NCBI GenBank assembly: GCA_937967325.1
Contig: CALBSQ010000025.1
Location: 89,560-153,559 of the forward strand
Direction: 5' to 3'
DNA from: an uncultured Chloroflexota bacterium
Lineage (GTDB): Bacteria; Chloroflexota; UBA4733
Length of the DNA: 64,000 nt
Made by a program: the position numbers and the translations under genes
Notes under the pieces: generated by a model
What the model was told of the DNA's origin: nothing
Databases searched by the model: none
What the model saw: the letters and a program-made list of their open reading frames with translations, nothing else
In this document: one piece after another, positions 1-9,260 of the stretch
Numbering within the stretch: position 1 is the first letter of the stretch
How the letters are laid out: every line of letters starts with the position of its first letter

Positions 1-1
1 G

Positions 2-781
2 ACGGCCGAGCGACCGCGCATAACGCGAGCCAACATCGTCTGCGCCGAGCCGATGCCGGGCGAGGAGCCGCTGCTGGCGGAGTATCTCGAGGGCGTCGAC
101 GAGCGGCTGCGACCGCTGGTCCGCGTCATTTGGCAGAAGATGCAGGTCGCGGGCGAGGCCGGCTCGCTGCTGAAGATCGAGGAGGAGATCAAGGCAACGG
201 TAGAGGAGGCGCGAGCGCGAGCGCTATTCAGCCCGGGCGCCGTGCGCACTGCCCTGCCTGGGCTGGAGCCGCCCTCCGAGCAATTGGCGCTGCCCTTGAT
301 TACCGAGAGCGAGGAGCGCTTCTGGGAGACCGCCGAGCAGCAATTGCTGGCGGCGCTGGCCGACTACGCCGCTCAGGCCAGCAACGGCGACCGCGCCAGC
401 CGCCGCATGTTCGCTGGCGACGCGACGCGCGGCTTCGGCTTCATCGACCTCTGCCGCCGGCGCTACGACGTGGTGCTGATGAATCCGCCGTTTGGCGAGG
501 CCAGCAATCCGTCCAAGAGCTACCTCGAGCGCGCCTACCCGCGCACCAAGAACGACGTCTACGCCGCCTTCGTCGAGCGCTGGCTGGGCCGGCTGCAGCT
601 GCGCGGGCTGCTCGGCGCCATCACCAGCCGCACCGGCTTCTTCCTGTCGTCATTCCAGAAATGGCGGGAGGAGATCCTGCTCAAAGAGGCGCGCCCGACC
701 GTGCTGGCCGACCTCGGCTACGGCGTGCTGGACGCGGCGATGGTGGAGACGGCGGCGTACTGTCTGGAGCGAGTGGCGTGA
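2..781 (+). CDS. pglX: BREX adenine-specific methyltransferase PglX, N-terminal piece (5' end outside window)
   Basis: PglX is the BREX DNA methyltransferase that marks host DNA at N6-adenine; it is also required for phage exclusion. The frame is open from the window edge, so the start lies upstream. The 259 visible residues contain the N6-adenine methylase catalytic motif NPPF (482-493) inside DVVLMNPPFG. They end at AAYCLERVA with a TGA at 779-781. Family PglX proteins continue past this point into a target-recognition region. That region is found here as a separate frame from 1758, beyond an intervening DUF3800 gene. The methylase is therefore split. Identity as PglX rests on the motif plus the adjacent pglZ and brxL. 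Whether the two pieces still assemble into an active enzyme cannot be judged from sequence. Confidence 0.85.
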   Translation, partial: TAERPRITRANIVCAEPMPGEEPLLAEYLEGVDERLRPLVRVIWQKMQVAGEAGSLLKIEEEIKATVEEARARALFSPGAVRTALPGLEPPSEQLALPLITESEERFWETAEQQLLAALADYAAQASNGDRASRRMFAGDATRGFGFIDLCRRRYDVVLMNPPFGEASNPSKSYLERAYPRTKNDVYAAFVERWLGRLQLRGLLGAITSRTGFFLSSFQKWREEILLKEARPTVLADLGYGVLDAAMVETAAYCLERVA

Positions 782-785
782 CATT

Positions 786-1592
786 ATGGGGCTAACGCCC
801 GTTGGTGCGGCCAAGCACCGCCTCTACGTTGACGAGGTTGGCAACTCTGATCTCGGCGCCTCACACGACCCTAACCATCGCTATCTCAGCCTCACGGGAG
901 TGATCCTCGACCTGGACTATGTCGCGACAACCGTTGCCCCGGTGATCGAGTCCCTAAAGGCGCGGTATTTTGGCTCTCATCCTGACGAGCCGGTCATCCT
1001 TCATCGCAAGGAGCTGGTGAACAAGAAGCACCCCTTCGAGCGCCTTCAGGACAATACCGTCGAGCGAGCGTTCAACGATGACCTACTGCGGTTCCTGACC
1101 GAGCTCGACTACACGGTTATCACCGTCGTCATTGACAAGCTGGAGCACGAGCAACGGTACCAGACCTGGCGTTTCGATCCCTACCACTACTGCCTCACTG
1201 TGCTCGTCGAGCGCTACGTCATGTTCCTCAAGAGGAAAGGGGCAGTGGGGGACGTCATGGCCGAGTCGAGAGGCGGGAACGACGACATGCGCTTGAAGCG
1301 CTCGTTCGAGCGCGTTTGTACGCAGGGGTCAGACTTTCTCCAGGCGAGCGAGTTCTCGGCGCTGCTCACAAGCAGACAGCTCAAGGTCAAACCGAAGAGC
1401 AACAATATCGCCGGGCTACAGCTCGCGGACCTCATCGCCCACCCGAGCTACCGAGCCGTGCTGGCGCGGCACAATAACGAATCACTGCCTACCAACTTCG
1501 GTGGACGGATCGCTGAGATCCTTGAGGAGCGAAAGTATGATCGGAGTACCAGCGGGAAGAAAGACGGTTGGGGACGGAAATGGCTACCATAA
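786..1592 (+). CDS. DUF3800 protein inserted within pglX
   Basis: This 268-residue protein begins four bases after the stop of the first pglX piece. It carries the N-terminal acidic signature LYVDEVG typical of DUF3800, followed by further conserved acidic positions and a C-terminal NNIAGLQLADLIA segment. That late (G/A)LQ(L/V)AD motif is characteristic of the family, which is thought to have an RNase H-like nuclease fold. Function is not established. It is not a standard BREX component. Its position between the methylase-motif half and the recognition half of PglX indicates that it was inserted there, perhaps as cargo or as a mobile element. ATG at 786 is the first start after the pglX stop; no strong ribosome-binding site is visible, so translation may be coupled to the upstream frame. 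Confidence 0.8.
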   Translation: MGLTPVGAAKHRLYVDEVGNSDLGASHDPNHRYLSLTGVILDLDYVATTVAPVIESLKARYFGSHPDEPVILHRKELVNKKHPFERLQDNTVERAFNDDLLRFLTELDYTVITVVIDKLEHEQRYQTWRFDPYHYCLTVLVERYVMFLKRKGAVGDVMAESRGGNDDMRLKRSFERVCTQGSDFLQASEFSALLTSRQLKVKPKSNNIAGLQLADLIAHPSYRAVLARHNNESLPTNFGGRIAEILEERKYDRSTSGKKDGWGRKWLP

Positions 1593-1757
1593 AGAGAAGC
1601 GGCCCCGAAGGGCCGCCGAAGGCCAAAACCTTCCACCTCCAGGAAACTGGATTGCCTACATGGTAGCGAATGGTGGCCGCCGAGTCAACGTTTTTGTGCC
1701 TTTCAGGCTCTATTGGCTGTATCGGGACTCGGTGGGAGAGGCCGTAATGAAGCAGTC
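1593..1757 (+). other. Spacer between DUF3800 and the second pglX piece, with stem-loop
   Basis: These 165 bases hold no convincing gene. Just after the DUF3800 stop is a stem-loop with arms GCGGCCC and GGGCCGC around a CGAA loop (about 1599-1616). A purine-rich stretch with a smaller AAGG/CCTT inverted pair follows. The stem-loop could be a terminator, or the right end of the inserted segment. A GGGAGAGG stretch about 15 bases before the ATG at 1758 is a weak ribosome-binding candidate for the second pglX piece. Confidence 0.4.
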
Positions 1758-4025
1758 ATGAGCGGTTCACCCGTCCGGGCGCAAAGCTCCGTAACGTCCT
1801 TCTTCCGCCTGCTCCGATCCGACGACAAAGCCGCCGCGCTCGGCGAGGCCATTGATGCCTTGCACCACGGCGAGCGAGCGGACGGCATTACCTACCAGGC
1901 CGACCCCCACAGCTTCCACCAGGTGCCCGGCAGCCCCTTCGCCTACTGGGTGAGCGACGCCCTGCGGCGCAAGTTCACCGAGCTGCCGCGCTTCGAGGGC
2001 GATGGGCGCACCGTCAAGCAGGGCCTGGCAACAGCCGACGACTTCCGTTTTGTGCGCGCGTGGTGGGAAGTGTTATCCGATAAAGTAGTGGATGCGGCCA
2101 GTGGTCCTCGAGAAAATGCTAACGAAATCGCCATATACTGCCGAGGGCGGACGTACCAGGGATGCCCATGGGCGCCGTTCGCTAAAGGTGGGGAGTATTC
2201 GACCTTTTACTCCGATATCCACCTACTTGTCAACTGGGAGCGCGATGGTGCTGCTATCAGAAGTTTGCCGGGGCTGGACGGCAGGATCGCATCTCGTCCC
2301 CAAAGCGTCGACTACTACTTTCGACAAGGGATAACGTGGAGCGATCGGACAACTCGGCTGTTCTCGGCGCGCACATGGAATGCTGGCGGCATCTTTTCAG
2401 TGAAAGGTTCCGCAGGGTTCTGTGAGAGTCCACTCCTGCTGCCTAAGATGCTTGGCTTGATGAACTCGCTCCTGTTTAATGTCTACTTGTCACTGATGGT
2501 TGGTGCCGGTGATGCCGCTGCTCGTTCCTATCAGGTCGGGACCATTGGACGCGTTACCGTCCCTGATCTAGATAAGGAGGACGGCCAGCAGCTCGGTAAA
2601 CTAGCTATTAGATGTGTGTGCGGAAAACGTGCCCTCGACACCTTGGTGGAGACCAGCCACGCTTTCACGCGGCCCGCGCTGCTCCAGGTGCCGGGCAGCT
2701 CCCTGGCCGAGCGCGCCGCGGCCTGGCAGGCGGGGGTGGACGCGGCGCAGGCGGTGCTGGCCCGGAGCCAGCGCGAGATCGACGAGATCGCCTATCGTCT
2801 CTACGGCATCGCCGACGAGGACCGCAGCGCCATCGAGGAATCACTGGGTAGCGGCGCGGCAGAGGCAACGAACCAGGCAGAGGCAGCGGATGAGGACGTG
2901 GAGGAGGAGGGTGCAGCTCCCAGTGCCGACCGCCGCGCGCTCGTTGCCGGCCTCGTGTCTTATGCCCTGGGCTGTGCCTTCGGCCGCTGGGATGTGCGCC
3001 TGGCGCTGGACCACGCACTGGTCCCCAAGCTGCAAGGTCCGTTCGATCCGCTGCCCGTCTGCTCGCCCGGCATGCTCGTCGGCCCCGACGCCCTGCCGGC
3101 CACACCGGAGCACATCGTCAGCGAGGAGTGGCTGCGGGCGCGGCCCGATGCCATCACCGTGCCAACGGAGGGCAGCGTCCGGCAGCCCAGCGTCCCGGAG
3201 GCGAGCTATCCGTTGCGCATCGCCTGGGACGGCGTCCTCGTTGACGATCCCGAGCACCCGAGCGACCTTGTCCGTCGCGTGCGAGAGGTGCTGGCGCTGC
3301 TCTGGCCGGACGGCATTGGGGCGCAGGCCGAGGGAATCGAGCGGGAGGCTTGTGAGCTGCTCGGCCTGCGTGAGCTGCGCGACTACTTCGCCAAGCCCGC
3401 CGGCTTCTTTGCCGATCACCTGAAGCGCTATTCCAAGAGCCGCCGCCAGGCGCCGATCTACTGGTCGCTCTCCACGGCCTCCGGCTCCTACGCGCTCTGG
3501 CTCTCCTACCACCGGCTTACCTCCGACACCGTCTTTACTGCTGTCAACCGCTACGTCGAGCCGAAGCTGGCGGGGACCGAGCGACGTCTTGGTGAGCTGA
3601 CGGGTCGGCTGGCCGAGGCGAGCGGGCGGGAGGCCAAGGCGCTGCGCGAGGAGGTTGAGGTTGTGATGCGCTTCCGGGACGAGCTCCGCGCCTTCCGCGA
3701 CGAGCTGCTCCGCGTAGCGCAGTTGCCGTATCGTACGAACCTGGACGACGGCGTCATCATCAACGCGGCGCCGCTACACGCGCTCTTTCGCAATCGCGAC
3801 TGGGCCAAGGCCACGCGGGAGTGCTGGCAGAGGCTCCAGCGTGGCGACTATGACTGGGCGCACCTGGCCTACACCCTCTGGCCGGAGCGGGTCCACCAGA
3901 AGTGCCGCAGCGACAAGTCGCTGGCTATTGCCCACGATCGGGAGGATCTGTACGATGAGCACGATGCCGCGCCGACAACGCGCGGGCGCGCGTCCGCCAG
4001 CCGGCGTGCAGGGAATCAGGAGTGA
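1758..4025 (+). CDS. pglX: BREX PglX, C-terminal target-recognition piece
   Basis: This 755-residue frame holds the rest of PglX. It opens with SSVTSFFRLLRSDDK, which continues the methylase core that stops at 781. It then has HQVPGSPFAYWVSD and TVKQGLATADDFRFVRAWWE, typical of the PglX recognition region, a long helical middle with an acidic linker near residue 380, and a C-terminal CRSDKSLAIAHDREDLYDE segment. It has no NPPF motif and cannot methylate alone. ATG 1758 was chosen because homologous sequence begins shortly after it. The downstream pglZ is separated by about 115 bases containing a short palindrome. The protein may be expressed separately as half of a split enzyme, or may be inactive. 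Confidence 0.85.
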   Translation: MSGSPVRAQSSVTSFFRLLRSDDKAAALGEAIDALHHGERADGITYQADPHSFHQVPGSPFAYWVSDALRRKFTELPRFEGDGRTVKQGLATADDFRFVRAWWEVLSDKVVDAASGPRENANEIAIYCRGRTYQGCPWAPFAKGGEYSTFYSDIHLLVNWERDGAAIRSLPGLDGRIASRPQSVDYYFRQGITWSDRTTRLFSARTWNAGGIFSVKGSAGFCESPLLLPKMLGLMNSLLFNVYLSLMVGAGDAAARSYQVGTIGRVTVPDLDKEDGQQLGKLAIRCVCGKRALDTLVETSHAFTRPALLQVPGSSLAERAAAWQAGVDAAQAVLARSQREIDEIAYRLYGIADEDRSAIEESLGSGAAEATNQAEAADEDVEEEGAAPSADRRALVAGLVSYALGCAFGRWDVRLALDHALVPKLQGPFDPLPVCSPGMLVGPDALPATPEHIVSEEWLRARPDAITVPTEGSVRQPSVPEASYPLRIAWDGVLVDDPEHPSDLVRRVREVLALLWPDGIGAQAEGIEREACELLGLRELRDYFAKPAGFFADHLKRYSKSRRQAPIYWSLSTASGSYALWLSYHRLTSDTVFTAVNRYVEPKLAGTERRLGELTGRLAEASGREAKALREEVEVVMRFRDELRAFRDELLRVAQLPYRTNLDDGVIINAAPLHALFRNRDWAKATRECWQRLQRGDYDWAHLAYTLWPERVHQKCRSDKSLAIAHDREDLYDEHDAAPTTRGRASASRRAGNQE

Positions 4026-4076
4026 GCAGGCAGCGTAGCACCAGGGACCTGTACGGTGCGTCCCGGTGGGTTGCCC

Positions 4077-4090
4077 GCGACTTCAGTCGC
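4077..4090. repeat. Short palindrome of the GACTTCAGTC type
   Basis: GCGACTTCAGTCGC is an inverted repeat with six-base arms and a two-base centre, in the pglX-pglZ spacer. It resembles the GGCTCAAGCC and GGCTGAAGCC palindromes at 19257-19310 and probably belongs to the same class of interspersed short repeat. Its presence argues that pglZ translation starts downstream of it and not at the in-frame GTG at 4066. Confidence 0.45.
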
Positions 4091-4140
4091 CAGGGGGCAG
4101 GCCTTTCAGCTTGCGAGCGCGACGCAGAAGGGCAACTGCG

Positions 4141-6675
4141 CTGACGACTCCACTCGGCCCCGTCTCTTCTCTTATCCGCGACCGCCTCGGGGCGCGGCTG
4201 CAGGAGCGGCGCGTCGTCGTCTGGTACGACGCTGAGCGCCGCTTCGAGGCGCTCCTGCCCAACCTCGACCTGCCGGCCTGCGCGGTTGTCTCGGCCACCG
4301 GCTCGAGGCTGCGCGCCCGGCGCGCGGCCGACGCCGTATACCGCCAGCTGAACGAGCCGGGCGGGTCGCCGGAGAGCCGGCAGACCTTGCTCATGTATAT
4401 GCCGGCCGCCCGCGGTGTCACGCCGGAGCAGCGCCAGGAGGACCCCTTCGAGGCCTTCGCCTGCTGTGGCGGCACCTTCGGGGACAACGAGGCCGAGTCG
4501 CTCCTGTCACTTGCCCAGGCTGCCTTGCCGCGGCGGGCTGACGAGATCGCCCGGATCTTCCGCGAGGGGCGGCCGACGCTGGAATCTCTGGACGCCCTCC
4601 CCGCCGGCGCCACCTACCCGCTGCTTCGTCAGGCCCTCGGCGTGGAGTCGCCAGCCGAGGCGATCGTCCAGGCCCTTTCCGACGCGGAGACGGCGCAGCG
4701 GTTGGTGGACACGCCCGGCGCGCTGGTGGAGTTTGGCCGTCTGGCGACGACGGAGGTCGGTTTTCCCGCCCAATCCGGCGAGGGCTGGGTCGCGCTGCGC
4801 GCGCGCGTCGGCCGTTTCCTACTGGTCAGCGAGCTGGCATTCGATCTTCCTGGTGGCTTGCCTGCCGTCCTTGAGGGCGTCCCGCTTGCGCCCGACGACC
4901 GGAAGGCACGCGTGCTATCCGTCTGTGATCGCCTGCGTGCGCCGGCGCTGGGCGAGTCCTACGTGGACCTGGCGGAGGCGGTCGAGCGTGAGCTGCCCAT
5001 CCGCCGCGCTGTCGATGCGGCGGCCGGGGTGGGCAGCCGCGACACCTTTTCCTGCCAGGAGCACCGCCGGCTGTGGGCGGTGGTGTTGGCTCTCGCCGGC
5101 GACGATCTCCCGCCGGCGAATGCCTTGCTCGACGGTGGCAAGGGCAGTCCCTGGCGCGAGGCGCCCGAGCGCAGCTTGCTCTGGCGAGTTGCCGAGCGCT
5201 GCCGGAGCTTTTTGGACACAGCGGCGTCGCTCCGTGGGCGCACCCTGCCGGTCGCCCTGCGCGACCTCATTGAGGCGTACGTGGGGACGGACGGGGTCTG
5301 GCGGCTGGACCGCGCCCAACGGCTGTTCGAGCAAGCAGCGGCGCAGTGCCGGCATGCGGACGAGGTGGAGGCTGCCGTCCAGCACTGCCGCGCCCGCTAC
5401 GCCGAGGCTGCCGCTCCCTGGCAGGCGGCCTTCCAGGCGGCGGTCGCCCGCGAGGGCTGGCCGCCCGAGCATCTCAAGCGCCAGACGCAGACCTTCGACG
5501 CGCAGGTGGCGCCGGAGCTGGCGGACCGGCGCAAGACCGCCTATATCCTGGTCGACAGCCTCCGCTACGAGCTGGGGCGCGACCTGGGCGACGCCCTCGC
5601 CTCCCTCGGCGAGGTGCGTGTGGAAGCGGCAGCGGCCGTGCTGCCGCCGACTACGCAGTTTGGCATGGCCGCGCTGCTGCCCGGCGCCGACGGCGCCTTC
5701 ACCCTTACCCAGGACGGCTCCGAGCTGGTACCGGCCATCGGCAACACGCCGCTGCCGCACCTGCAAGCGCGCAAAGCCTTCCTGGCCGCCCGTTACGGCG
5801 ACCGCGTCCACGACCTTGCCTTGGAGGAGGCGCTGCAGCTGGGGCCGGCTCGCCTGCGCCGCCAGGTCGGCAACAGCGACTTGCTGATCCTGCGCAGCCG
5901 CGACATCGACTCTCTGGGCGAGGGGCCCAACCTCTTCCAGGCCCGCCGGCTGATGAGCGAGGTCGTCGGCGACTTGAAAGCGGTGGGGCAATGGCTAGCA
6001 GACATGGGCTTCCAGAAGCTGGTCTTCGCCGCCGATCACGGCCACATCCTCCTGCCCGAGCTCCCGGCGGGCGACGCGCTCCCCTTCCCTCCCGGCCGCT
6101 GGCTGCTGCGCAAGCGGCGGGCCTTGCTGGGCGCCGGCCCGGCGAAACCGGCCGGCGTCCTGGTCCTGCCGGCGCGCGACGTGGGCATCGCCGGCCCGGT
6201 GGAGGAGCTGGCTGTCCCGGTTGGCTTCAAGACCTTCGGCGAGGCCGGCGGCTACTTCCACGAGGGGCTCTCCCTGCAGGAGTGCCTGGTACCCATCGTC
6301 GTGCTGCAGCCACGGCGCGGCGGCACGCCGGCGGGCGGCGCCGAGGTGAGCGTCAGCTACCGCAGCGACCGCTTCACCAGCTCCGTGGTCGGCCTGAAGC
6401 TGCGCGCGACGTCCATGCTGGAACACTCCGTCGCCGTGCGCCTGGAAGCCTTCGATGGCAGTGGACCCAAGGCGGCTTCGGTCGGCCAGGCCGGCGATTG
6501 CGATGCGCGCGACCCGGCCAGCGGCGAGATCACCCTGCCGGTGGGCGAGGACGTATCGGTACCGCTGGTAATTGATCCGGACTTTCACGGGTCGCGGATC
6601 GAGGTGCGCGCCAGCGATGCCAAGACTGGCGCTGTATATCACCGGCTGCCCCTCCGCAATTCCAGAATGGATTGA
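4141..6675 (+). CDS. pglZ: BREX alkaline-phosphatase-superfamily protein PglZ
   Basis: PglZ is a core BREX protein with a metal-dependent phosphatase/nuclease-like domain. The family N-terminus is present as SLIRDRLGARLQERRVVVWYD. The central PglZ domain shows the metal-site motif YILVDSLRYELG (about 5550-5580) and the later VFAADHGHILLPE. A C-terminal beta-rich domain follows. Length is about 844 residues, usual for the family. The start is uncertain. CTG 4141 is preceded at eight bases by AGAAGGG and gives the N-terminus closest to relatives; TTG 4111 and GTG 4066 are in-frame alternatives but run through repeat-like DNA. The stop overlaps the brxL leader, so translation is likely coupled. 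Confidence 0.9.
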   Translation: MTTPLGPVSSLIRDRLGARLQERRVVVWYDAERRFEALLPNLDLPACAVVSATGSRLRARRAADAVYRQLNEPGGSPESRQTLLMYMPAARGVTPEQRQEDPFEAFACCGGTFGDNEAESLLSLAQAALPRRADEIARIFREGRPTLESLDALPAGATYPLLRQALGVESPAEAIVQALSDAETAQRLVDTPGALVEFGRLATTEVGFPAQSGEGWVALRARVGRFLLVSELAFDLPGGLPAVLEGVPLAPDDRKARVLSVCDRLRAPALGESYVDLAEAVERELPIRRAVDAAAGVGSRDTFSCQEHRRLWAVVLALAGDDLPPANALLDGGKGSPWREAPERSLLWRVAERCRSFLDTAASLRGRTLPVALRDLIEAYVGTDGVWRLDRAQRLFEQAAAQCRHADEVEAAVQHCRARYAEAAAPWQAAFQAAVAREGWPPEHLKRQTQTFDAQVAPELADRRKTAYILVDSLRYELGRDLGDALASLGEVRVEAAAAVLPPTTQFGMAALLPGADGAFTLTQDGSELVPAIGNTPLPHLQARKAFLAARYGDRVHDLALEEALQLGPARLRRQVGNSDLLILRSRDIDSLGEGPNLFQARRLMSEVVGDLKAVGQWLADMGFQKLVFAADHGHILLPELPAGDALPFPPGRWLLRKRRALLGAGPAKPAGVLVLPARDVGIAGPVEELAVPVGFKTFGEAGGYFHEGLSLQECLVPIVVLQPRRGGTPAGGAEVSVSYRSDRFTSSVVGLKLRATSMLEHSVAVRLEAFDGSGPKAASVGQAGDCDARDPASGEITLPVGEDVSVPLVIDPDFHGSRIEVRASDAKTGAVYHRLPLRNSRMD

Positions 6676-6677
6676 CC

Positions 6678-8729
6678 ATGCCGTCCATGGACGCCCTCGA
6701 TAGCCAGTTGACCGCCGTCTTCGCCGGTAAGGTGGTGCGCAAAGACCTGCTCCAACAGATCAAGGGTGGCGAGAATGTGCCCAGCTACGTGTTGGAGTAC
6801 CTGCTCGGCCGCTACTGCGCCTCGGACGATCCGGAGGAGATTCGGCTAGGTATCGAGGCGGTGAAGACGACGCTGCGCAGCAACTATTTCCGCCACGACG
6901 AGGCCAACAAGGCGCAAGCCCTGGTCGAGCAACGGGGCAAGCACCGCTTCATCGACCGCGTGGAGGTCCGCTTCGTCGCCAGCGAGGGCAAATACTGGGC
7001 GGCCATGGACAACTTCAACTACAGCCGTATCCAGATCGGCGAGCGCTTCTACCGCCAGTACGACCGGCTGCTGGAGGGCGGCGTCTGGGCTATCATCGAT
7101 GTAGAGTACGACACTGGGATCGACGACGAGGATGCCGCGAAGGGGAAAGGCGCCCCCTTCCGCATTGCCGACCTGCGCCCCATCCAGCTCGCCCGCTTCG
7201 ATTTCGAGGAGTATTGCGAGGGGCGGCGGCAGCTCACTACGGACGCCTGGCTGGACGTGCTCCTGCGCAGCGCCGGGCTGGAGCCGGCGCGCATGGACCG
7301 GCGACTGAAGCTGCTGCTGACCTGCCGCTTCCTGCCCTTCGTGGAAAGCAATTACAACCTCATCGAGCTGGGGCCGCGCGGCACCGGCAAGAGTTATGTC
7401 TTCAGCGAGATGTCGCCCTACTGCATCCTCATCTCCGGTGGCAAGGCCAGCAGCGCCAACCTCTTCTACAACAACTCCCGCCGCCAGGTGGGCCTGGTGG
7501 GGTACTGGGATGTGGTGGCCTTCGACGAGGTCGGCGGCCTGAAGGTCCAGGACCCCGACACTATCCAGATCATGAAGGACTACATGGCCAACGGCCGCTT
7601 CAGTCGCGGCATCACCCAGGTGCGCGCCGAAGCCTCCTTCGTTTTCATCGGCAATCTCAACCAGAGCGTGGAGATACTGGTCCAGAACGCCGGCACTGAC
7701 CTCTTCCAGCCGCTGCCAAGAGAGTTCGACCTGGCGCTCATGGATCGCCTGCACTTCTACCTGCCCGGCTGGGAAGTGCCCAAGACCTCCAAAGAGCTGC
7801 TCACCAACCACTACGGCTTCGTGACGGACTATCTGGCCGAGGCCTTCCGCGCGCTGCGCCGGCAGAACCGCTACGATGCCCTGGACGGCCGCTTCCGCTT
7901 CGGCTCGCACGTGGAGGGGCGCGACGCGACGGCCGCGCGCAAGACCGTGAGTGGTCTGCTCAAGCTGCTCCACCCCCACGGCGAGCACACCAAGGAGGAG
8001 CTCCAGGAGTACCTCGAGCTGGCGCTGGAGGCCCGCCGGAGGGTAAAAGAGCAGCTCAAGAAGCGCGGCTCCTTCGAGTTCTACAAGACCAGCTTCTCCT
8101 ACATCGACGTGGAGGACGGTGAGCTGGAGCGCATGGTGGGTGTGCCCGAGCAGGGCGGCAGCCGCGCCATCTCGCCGGACCCGCTGCCGCCGGGCACGGT
8201 CTACACCGGGGCGATGGACAGCGATGGCCGCATCGCCCTCTACCGGTTGGAGGTGACGCTGACGGCTGGCGCCGGTAGGCTGCGCACGCCGGCCGGGCTG
8301 GAGCCGGCACTGAAGGAGTCGCTCAATCGCGCCTGGGCCTACCTGCAGGCGAGCAAGGACCGCTCCGGGCTGGCGCCGCTCCTTGCCCAGAAGGACGTCG
8401 TCGCGGAGGCGGTCGACCTCTCCGGTGGGCGCGTCGAGTGCGCCTGTGGCGTCGCCTTCCTGGCCGCCATGCAGTCGGCAGCCGCAGGCCGGCGTGTCCA
8501 GGCTGGTACGGTCGTATTCGGCGATCTCACCATCCAGGGCAACGTCAAGGCGCTGTCCTCCGTCACCGAGGTGCTCCAGCTGGCCCGCGACAACGGCGCC
8601 CTGCGCGCGCTCCTCCCCATCGGCAACAAGGCCCAGTTCTCCAGCCTGCCGGAAGACGTGGTGGAGCAGGTGGATATCGTCTTCTACAGCGATGTGGAGC
8701 GCGCCGTGGCGCGTACGCTGGAGCTCTAG
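6678..8729 (+). CDS. brxL: BREX effector ATPase BrxL (Lon-like)
   Basis: BrxL is the AAA+ ring ATPase associated with type 1 and type 4 BREX systems and needed for phage restriction. The protein has about 683 residues. The Walker A motif GPRGTGKS lies at about residue 235 and the Walker B segment VVAFDEVGG about 45 residues later. The C-terminal domain is Lon-protease-like. The Lon GPSAG serine motif is absent: the equivalent stretch reads VECACGVAF. As far as I recall this is normal for BrxL, which is not thought to be a protease. ATG 6678 lies two bases after the pglZ stop. The gene appears intact, so the downstream half of the BREX operon could still be functional despite the split pglX. 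Confidence 0.92.
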   Translation: MPSMDALDSQLTAVFAGKVVRKDLLQQIKGGENVPSYVLEYLLGRYCASDDPEEIRLGIEAVKTTLRSNYFRHDEANKAQALVEQRGKHRFIDRVEVRFVASEGKYWAAMDNFNYSRIQIGERFYRQYDRLLEGGVWAIIDVEYDTGIDDEDAAKGKGAPFRIADLRPIQLARFDFEEYCEGRRQLTTDAWLDVLLRSAGLEPARMDRRLKLLLTCRFLPFVESNYNLIELGPRGTGKSYVFSEMSPYCILISGGKASSANLFYNNSRRQVGLVGYWDVVAFDEVGGLKVQDPDTIQIMKDYMANGRFSRGITQVRAEASFVFIGNLNQSVEILVQNAGTDLFQPLPREFDLALMDRLHFYLPGWEVPKTSKELLTNHYGFVTDYLAEAFRALRRQNRYDALDGRFRFGSHVEGRDATAARKTVSGLLKLLHPHGEHTKEELQEYLELALEARRRVKEQLKKRGSFEFYKTSFSYIDVEDGELERMVGVPEQGGSRAISPDPLPPGTVYTGAMDSDGRIALYRLEVTLTAGAGRLRTPAGLEPALKESLNRAWAYLQASKDRSGLAPLLAQKDVVAEAVDLSGGRVECACGVAFLAAMQSAAAGRRVQAGTVVFGDLTIQGNVKALSSVTEVLQLARDNGALRALLPIGNKAQFSSLPEDVVEQVDIVFYSDVERAVARTLEL

Positions 8730-8912
8730 TCGAGGCTTGACCGATCTGGCCGTGCCTTCGCGCGCCCTTCATTCGACCGGGTGTCCTGTCCGAAACGCGG
8801 CGCAAGCGGCGCACCGCCGTCAAATACCCGACACTGGTGAGTTCGCGACAGGTGGAGGACAGTACAAGTAGTGGCATGGTCTCGCCAGCTTGTCGTCCGG
8901 TCAGGACGGGTA

Positions 8913-9260
8913 CTAGGCGGTGGCGCCGCGAACGCTGGAGTCCGGTTGCGGCGGCGTATTGAGGGTCACAGTCTGCTGTCCAAGTTGAATAGCCAGTGGC
9001 GCACCCAACGCGACGGCGTAGCGTTCCAGTGTCGACAACTTGGGATCAGTCTCGCCACTCTCCAGCGAGGCGACGTGACCTTGCGAGGTTTTCATTCGCG
9101 CGGCCACCGTTTGCTGGGTGATCCCGAGCGACTCTCGCAAACGACCAAAGGAGCGAAGTAGCTTCCGACGATGGGCGGCCGCTTCCACGAGCGCGGGAAA
9201 GTCGGCGTTGACCTTCGTCCCTTCAGCGATGAGCTCGTCAAGGGCATCCGGCTCACACAT
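8913..9260 (-). CDS. XRE-family antitoxin (HigA-like)
   Basis: This 115-residue protein has a helix-turn-helix of the XRE type in its C-terminal half (LGITQQTVAARMKTSQGHVASLE), typical of HigA antitoxins that neutralise the toxin and repress the operon. It follows the HigB-like toxin gene on the same strand after 119 bases, the toxin-first order characteristic of higBA. ATG 9260 is preferred over 9269 because GGAGGG then sits nine bases upstream. The pair lies directly beyond the BREX genes. Confidence 0.8.
   Translation of the reverse strand: MCEPDALDELIAEGTKVNADFPALVEAAAHRRKLLRSFGRLRESLGITQQTVAARMKTSQGHVASLESGETDPKLSTLERYAVALGAPLAIQLGQQTVTLNTPPQPDSSVRGATA

Noticed and set aside
767..1764. 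GAGCG as a 5-base target-site duplication flanking the DUF3800 insert
   Set aside because: Removing the segment between the copies would leave the two pglX halves out of frame, and a 5-base match is easily chance.
4066..4140. GTG/TTG starts extending PglZ upstream
   Set aside because: The extension runs through a short palindromic repeat and is basic low-complexity sequence unlike PglZ; CTG 4141 with AGAAGGG fits better, though this is not certain.
8400..8729. BrxL thought to have lost its protease Ser by mutation
   Set aside because: As I recall, BrxL proteins generally lack the Lon GPSAG motif, so the absence is probably normal and not degenerate.
8761..8870. TGTCCT and AGGACA near the end of brxL as possible insertion-sequence ends
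   Set aside because: Six-base inverted match only, no transposase and no target duplication.
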